Source of the DNA: Candidatus Izemoplasmatales bacterium
Lineage (GTDB): Bacteria; Bacillota_I; Bacilli_A; Izemoplasmatales; Hujiaoplasmataceae
Direction of reading: 5' to 3'
NCBI GenBank assembly: GCA_028694875.1
Contig: JAQVKB010000046.1
Coordinates: 1-7,554 of the forward strand
Length of the DNA stretch: 7,554 bases
Numbering within the stretch: position 1 is the first letter of the stretch; every line of letters begins with the position of its first letter. Positions 5,867 through 7,554 of this stretch are shown here, piece after piece. The notes under the pieces are model-generated. The model was not told the origin of the DNA. It did no database searches and saw nothing but the letters and a program-made list of their open reading frames with translations. Made by a program: the position numbers and the translations under genes.

Positions 5867-7207
5867 ATGGCAAAATTCACGCGAGAAGAGATTCTCAAAA
5901 ACGCACGGGAGGAGAATGTCCGGTATGTCCGTTTGATGTTCACCGACATCAATGGCACCATCAAATCTGTCGAAATTCCAGTAACGAGACTCGAAACGGC
6001 ACTCGATGGTAAAGTGATGTTTGACGGTTCTTCGATCGAAGGATTCGTTCGCATCATGGAAGCGGATATGTATCTTCGCCCCGATTACAACACCTGGATG
6101 ATTCTCAGTTGGGAAGAAACCACCTACGGTAAAGTCGCACGCTTGATTTGCGATGTGTACACGCCAGATGGCAAACCTTCCGACGCCGATCCGCGTTCCA
6201 ATTTGAAACGCGTCGCCGCGAAAATGGAAAAACTTGGTTTTTCCACCTTGAACATCGGTTTTGAACCCGAATTCTTCCTGTTCAAAATGGATGACTCTGG
6301 GAAAATCACGATGGAAGTAACCGATGATGGTGGCTATTTCGACTTGTCTCCGATCGATGGCGCGGGGGATTGCCGCCGCGATATCGTTCTCGAACTCGAG
6401 CGAATCGGTTTCACCATGGAAGCCTCGCATCATGAAGTCGCACCAGGACAAAACGAAATCAACTTCCAATTTTCCAATATCGTCGAAGCTTGTGACAACG
6501 TACAAACGTTCAAACTCGTGGTCAAAAATATTGCGAGACGTCATGGTCTCCATGCGACGTTCATGCCAAAACCAATCGCAAAAATCAATGGTTCTGGCAT
6601 GCACACCAACTGCTCGCTCGCCGATCTCGATGGAAATAATGCCTTTTATGATCCGAATGACCCGATTGGTCTTTCCATTACTTGCCGGAAATGGTTGACC
6701 GGAATTCTCACGCACAGCCGTGGATTCTGCGCTGTCACCAACCCCACCGTCAACTCCTACAAACGGTTGGTTCCAGGATATGAAGCGCCTTGCTACGTCT
6801 CTTGGAGTGAGCACAATCGTTCCGTGATGGTTCGTATTCCTGCGACCCGCGGGCGTACGACACGCACCGAAATCCGCAGCGTGGATACTGCAACCAACCC
6901 CTATCTCGGGATGGCTGTGATCCTTGCGGCAGGTCTCGACGGGATTGAACGCGATCTTCCATTGATTGCGCCAATCAATGAGAACCTATTTGAAAAAACC
7001 GCCGAAGAACGCGCGGCACTCGGTGTTGCGAACCTTCCTGAAAACCTCAAAGAAGCGGTCGATGAACTCAAAAAAGATGATTTGGTTGTTTCTGCTCTTG
7101 GAAAACACATTTTTGAAAAGTTCGTGGAACTGAAGACCAAGGAATGGGATGATTTCCGTACTACCGTGACGGAATGGGAAATCAAGAAATACATGAGAAT
7201 GATTTAA
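5867..7207 (+). CDS. glnA: Glutamine synthetase type I (GSI-alpha)
   Basis: Cytoplasmic dodecameric enzyme of ammonia assimilation: glutamate + NH3 + ATP to glutamine. From ATG 5867 the product is 446 aa, the size of Bacillus/Clostridium GSI-alpha, without the insertion and adenylylation region of GSI-beta. Metal and active-site residues are all present: Glu133 and Glu135 in GFEPEF, Glu190 and Glu197 in HHEVAPGQNE, His246 in NGSGMHTN, flap Glu306 in VPGYEAP, and Glu335 with Arg337 in TRTEIRS. Arg62 in GFVRI matches the residue tied to feedback inhibition in Bacillus GS. The start fits the family's usual MAK-x-T-R-E beginning, but no Shine-Dalgarno precedes it (only an A-rich stretch). A TTG at 5816 with GAAAGG upstream would add 17 residues unlike any GS I know. 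A dedicated promoter and hairpin leader, and the adjacent ANTAR gene, suggest RNA-level control. Confidence 0.97.
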   Translation: MAKFTREEILKNAREENVRYVRLMFTDINGTIKSVEIPVTRLETALDGKVMFDGSSIEGFVRIMEADMYLRPDYNTWMILSWEETTYGKVARLICDVYTPDGKPSDADPRSNLKRVAAKMEKLGFSTLNIGFEPEFFLFKMDDSGKITMEVTDDGGYFDLSPIDGAGDCRRDIVLELERIGFTMEASHHEVAPGQNEINFQFSNIVEACDNVQTFKLVVKNIARRHGLHATFMPKPIAKINGSGMHTNCSLADLDGNNAFYDPNDPIGLSITCRKWLTGILTHSRGFCAVTNPTVNSYKRLVPGYEAPCYVSWSEHNRSVMVRIPATRGRTTRTEIRSVDTATNPYLGMAVILAAGLDGIERDLPLIAPINENLFEKTAEERAALGVANLPENLKEAVDELKKDDLVVSALGKHIFEKFVELKTKEWDDFRTTVTEWEIKKYMRMI

Positions 7208-7210
7208 TCC

Positions 7211-7241
7211 AAGACGGACGGGTTTCTCGTCCGTTTTTCTT
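7211..7241 (+). terminator. Rho-independent terminator after glnA
   Basis: ACGGACG (7214-7220) pairs with CGTCCGT (7228-7234). The stem can extend outward by AAG with TTT (7211-7213 and 7235-7237, one G-U pair). A T-rich tail TTTTTCTTTT follows. It lies just after the glnA stop and isolates glnA from the XRE gene. Confidence 0.9.
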
Positions 7242-7279
7242 TTCTCCTATCATTGGATACTTTTTCTACGATGCGTAGG

Positions 7280-7308
7280 GTGACTTTTGCTTTATTCCAT
7301 GGGATAAT
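7280..7308 (+). promoter_or_regulatory. Promoter of XRE regulator gene
   Basis: GTGACT (7280-7285, four of six to TTGACA) and GATAAT (7303-7308, five of six to TATAAT) are 17 nt apart. The predicted transcript starts about 7315, giving a short leader before the GTG start at 7331. The only other notable structures in this intergenic region are two small inverted repeats near the promoter. Confidence 0.55.
7292..7307 (+). promoter_or_regulatory. Candidate operator overlapping the XRE promoter -10
   Basis: TTATTCC (7292-7298) and GGGATAA (7301-7307) form an inverted repeat with six of seven matching positions around a 2-nt centre. It covers part of the -10 box. XRE-family repressors commonly bind such palindromes at their own promoter, so autoregulation is plausible. 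A second perfect 5-bp inverted repeat, CTACG/CGTAG (7266-7278), lies just upstream of the -35. Short palindromes occur by chance, so confidence is low. Confidence 0.3.
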
Positions 7309-7330
7309 AACATCAACGAGGTGATCTTTT

Positions 7331-7554
7331 GTGAATATGAACGAATTGATTCGGTCCAAACGAAGAGAAAAGAACTTGACCCAACAAGAATTAGCAGACC
7401 TGCTTTTTGTCAGCCCGAAAACGATTTCCAAATGGGAAACCGGAAGAGGAATGCCTGAAGTCGGTATGATTGCGAAAATCGCGAGTGTCCTTTCACTCTC
7501 CGCAGAACAAATGCTTGGCTCCATTTCCGAACAGTCCACCACCGCGGAAGATGT
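7331..7554 (+). CDS. XRE-family helix-turn-helix transcriptional regulator (3'-truncated)
   Basis: Only the first 74 residues are in the window. GTG 7331 is chosen because AGGTGA (7319-7324) is 6 nt upstream; ATG 7337 would be spaced 12 nt. Residues about 4-62 form a Cro/CI-type HTH domain: LIRSKRREKNLTQQELADLL, then the recognition region VSPKTISKWETGRGMPE (27-43), then MIAKIASVLSLSAEQML. The pattern T-Q-x-E-L-A followed by S-x-x-T-I-S-K-W-E-x-G is diagnostic of the family. The C-terminal part that would show ligand, membrane or zinc-binding function is missing, so the role is unknown. It has its own promoter, and a terminator separates it from glnA. Confidence 0.88.
   Translation, partial: MNMNELIRSKRREKNLTQQELADLLFVSPKTISKWETGRGMPEVGMIAKIASVLSLSAEQMLGSISEQSTTAED

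Noticed and set aside
5771..6814. Long open frame of 347 codons on the minus strand opposite glnA
   Set aside because: It mirrors the codon pattern of a clearly real glnA, has no recognisable domain or ribosome binding site that I can see, and overlaps the gene almost entirely. Treated as a shadow frame.
1..7554. Search for CRISPR arrays, tRNA or rRNA genes, insertion sequences and integrase sites
   Set aside because: No regularly spaced repeats, cloverleaf genes, transposase-like frames or flanking terminal repeats were seen.

Overview
This 7.55 kb window reads as chromosomal DNA of a Gram-positive bacterium with moderate GC, probably Bacillota or a free-living relative of the Mollicutes. 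The support is a PyrR-type RNA attenuator, a short GSI-alpha glutamine synthetase (446 aa), strong Shine-Dalgarno sequences, U-tailed hairpin terminators, and a lipoprotein with a threonine-rich linker after its lipobox. TGA is used as stop in several genes and Trp is TGG, so the code is standard. I cannot name a genus. All recognisable genes are on the + strand.

Layout. (1) 1-1802: two adjacent GH16 beta-glucanase-like genes, each with a C-terminal fibronectin type III domain. The first is cut by the window start; the second is a complete surface lipoprotein. They look like a tandem duplication for attack on laminarin-type beta-1,3-glucan. (2) 1824-3386: a uracil/xanthine permease gene (uraA/pyrP) behind a promoter and a complete PyrR attenuator (PyrR-binding loop, antiterminator, terminator), closed by its own terminator. 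(3) 3393-5733: an extended -10 promoter followed by three genes joined by stop/start overlaps: pyrR, glyA and an ANTAR-domain RNA-binding regulator with a degenerate receiver domain. (4) 5737-7241: a strong promoter, a structured leader of about 95 nt, glnA and a terminator. (5) 7280-7554: promoter and start of an XRE-family repressor gene, cut by the window end.

How the parts fit. PyrR, made from the second operon, is expected to bind the uraA leader RNA when UMP is high and so lower uracil import. The ANTAR protein lies immediately upstream of glnA. The glnA leader begins with a perfect 6-bp hairpin whose six-base loop has A at position 1 and G at position 4, the signature recognised by ANTAR antiterminators. 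A second, weaker hairpin with the same loop signature lies 36 nt downstream. The ANTAR protein may therefore control glnA through RNA. However, I see no U-tailed terminator in that leader and no Shine-Dalgarno sequence before the glnA ATG, so any mechanism may differ from the textbook one. This is the most interesting part of the window; the rest is fairly ordinary housekeeping and polysaccharide-degradation genes.
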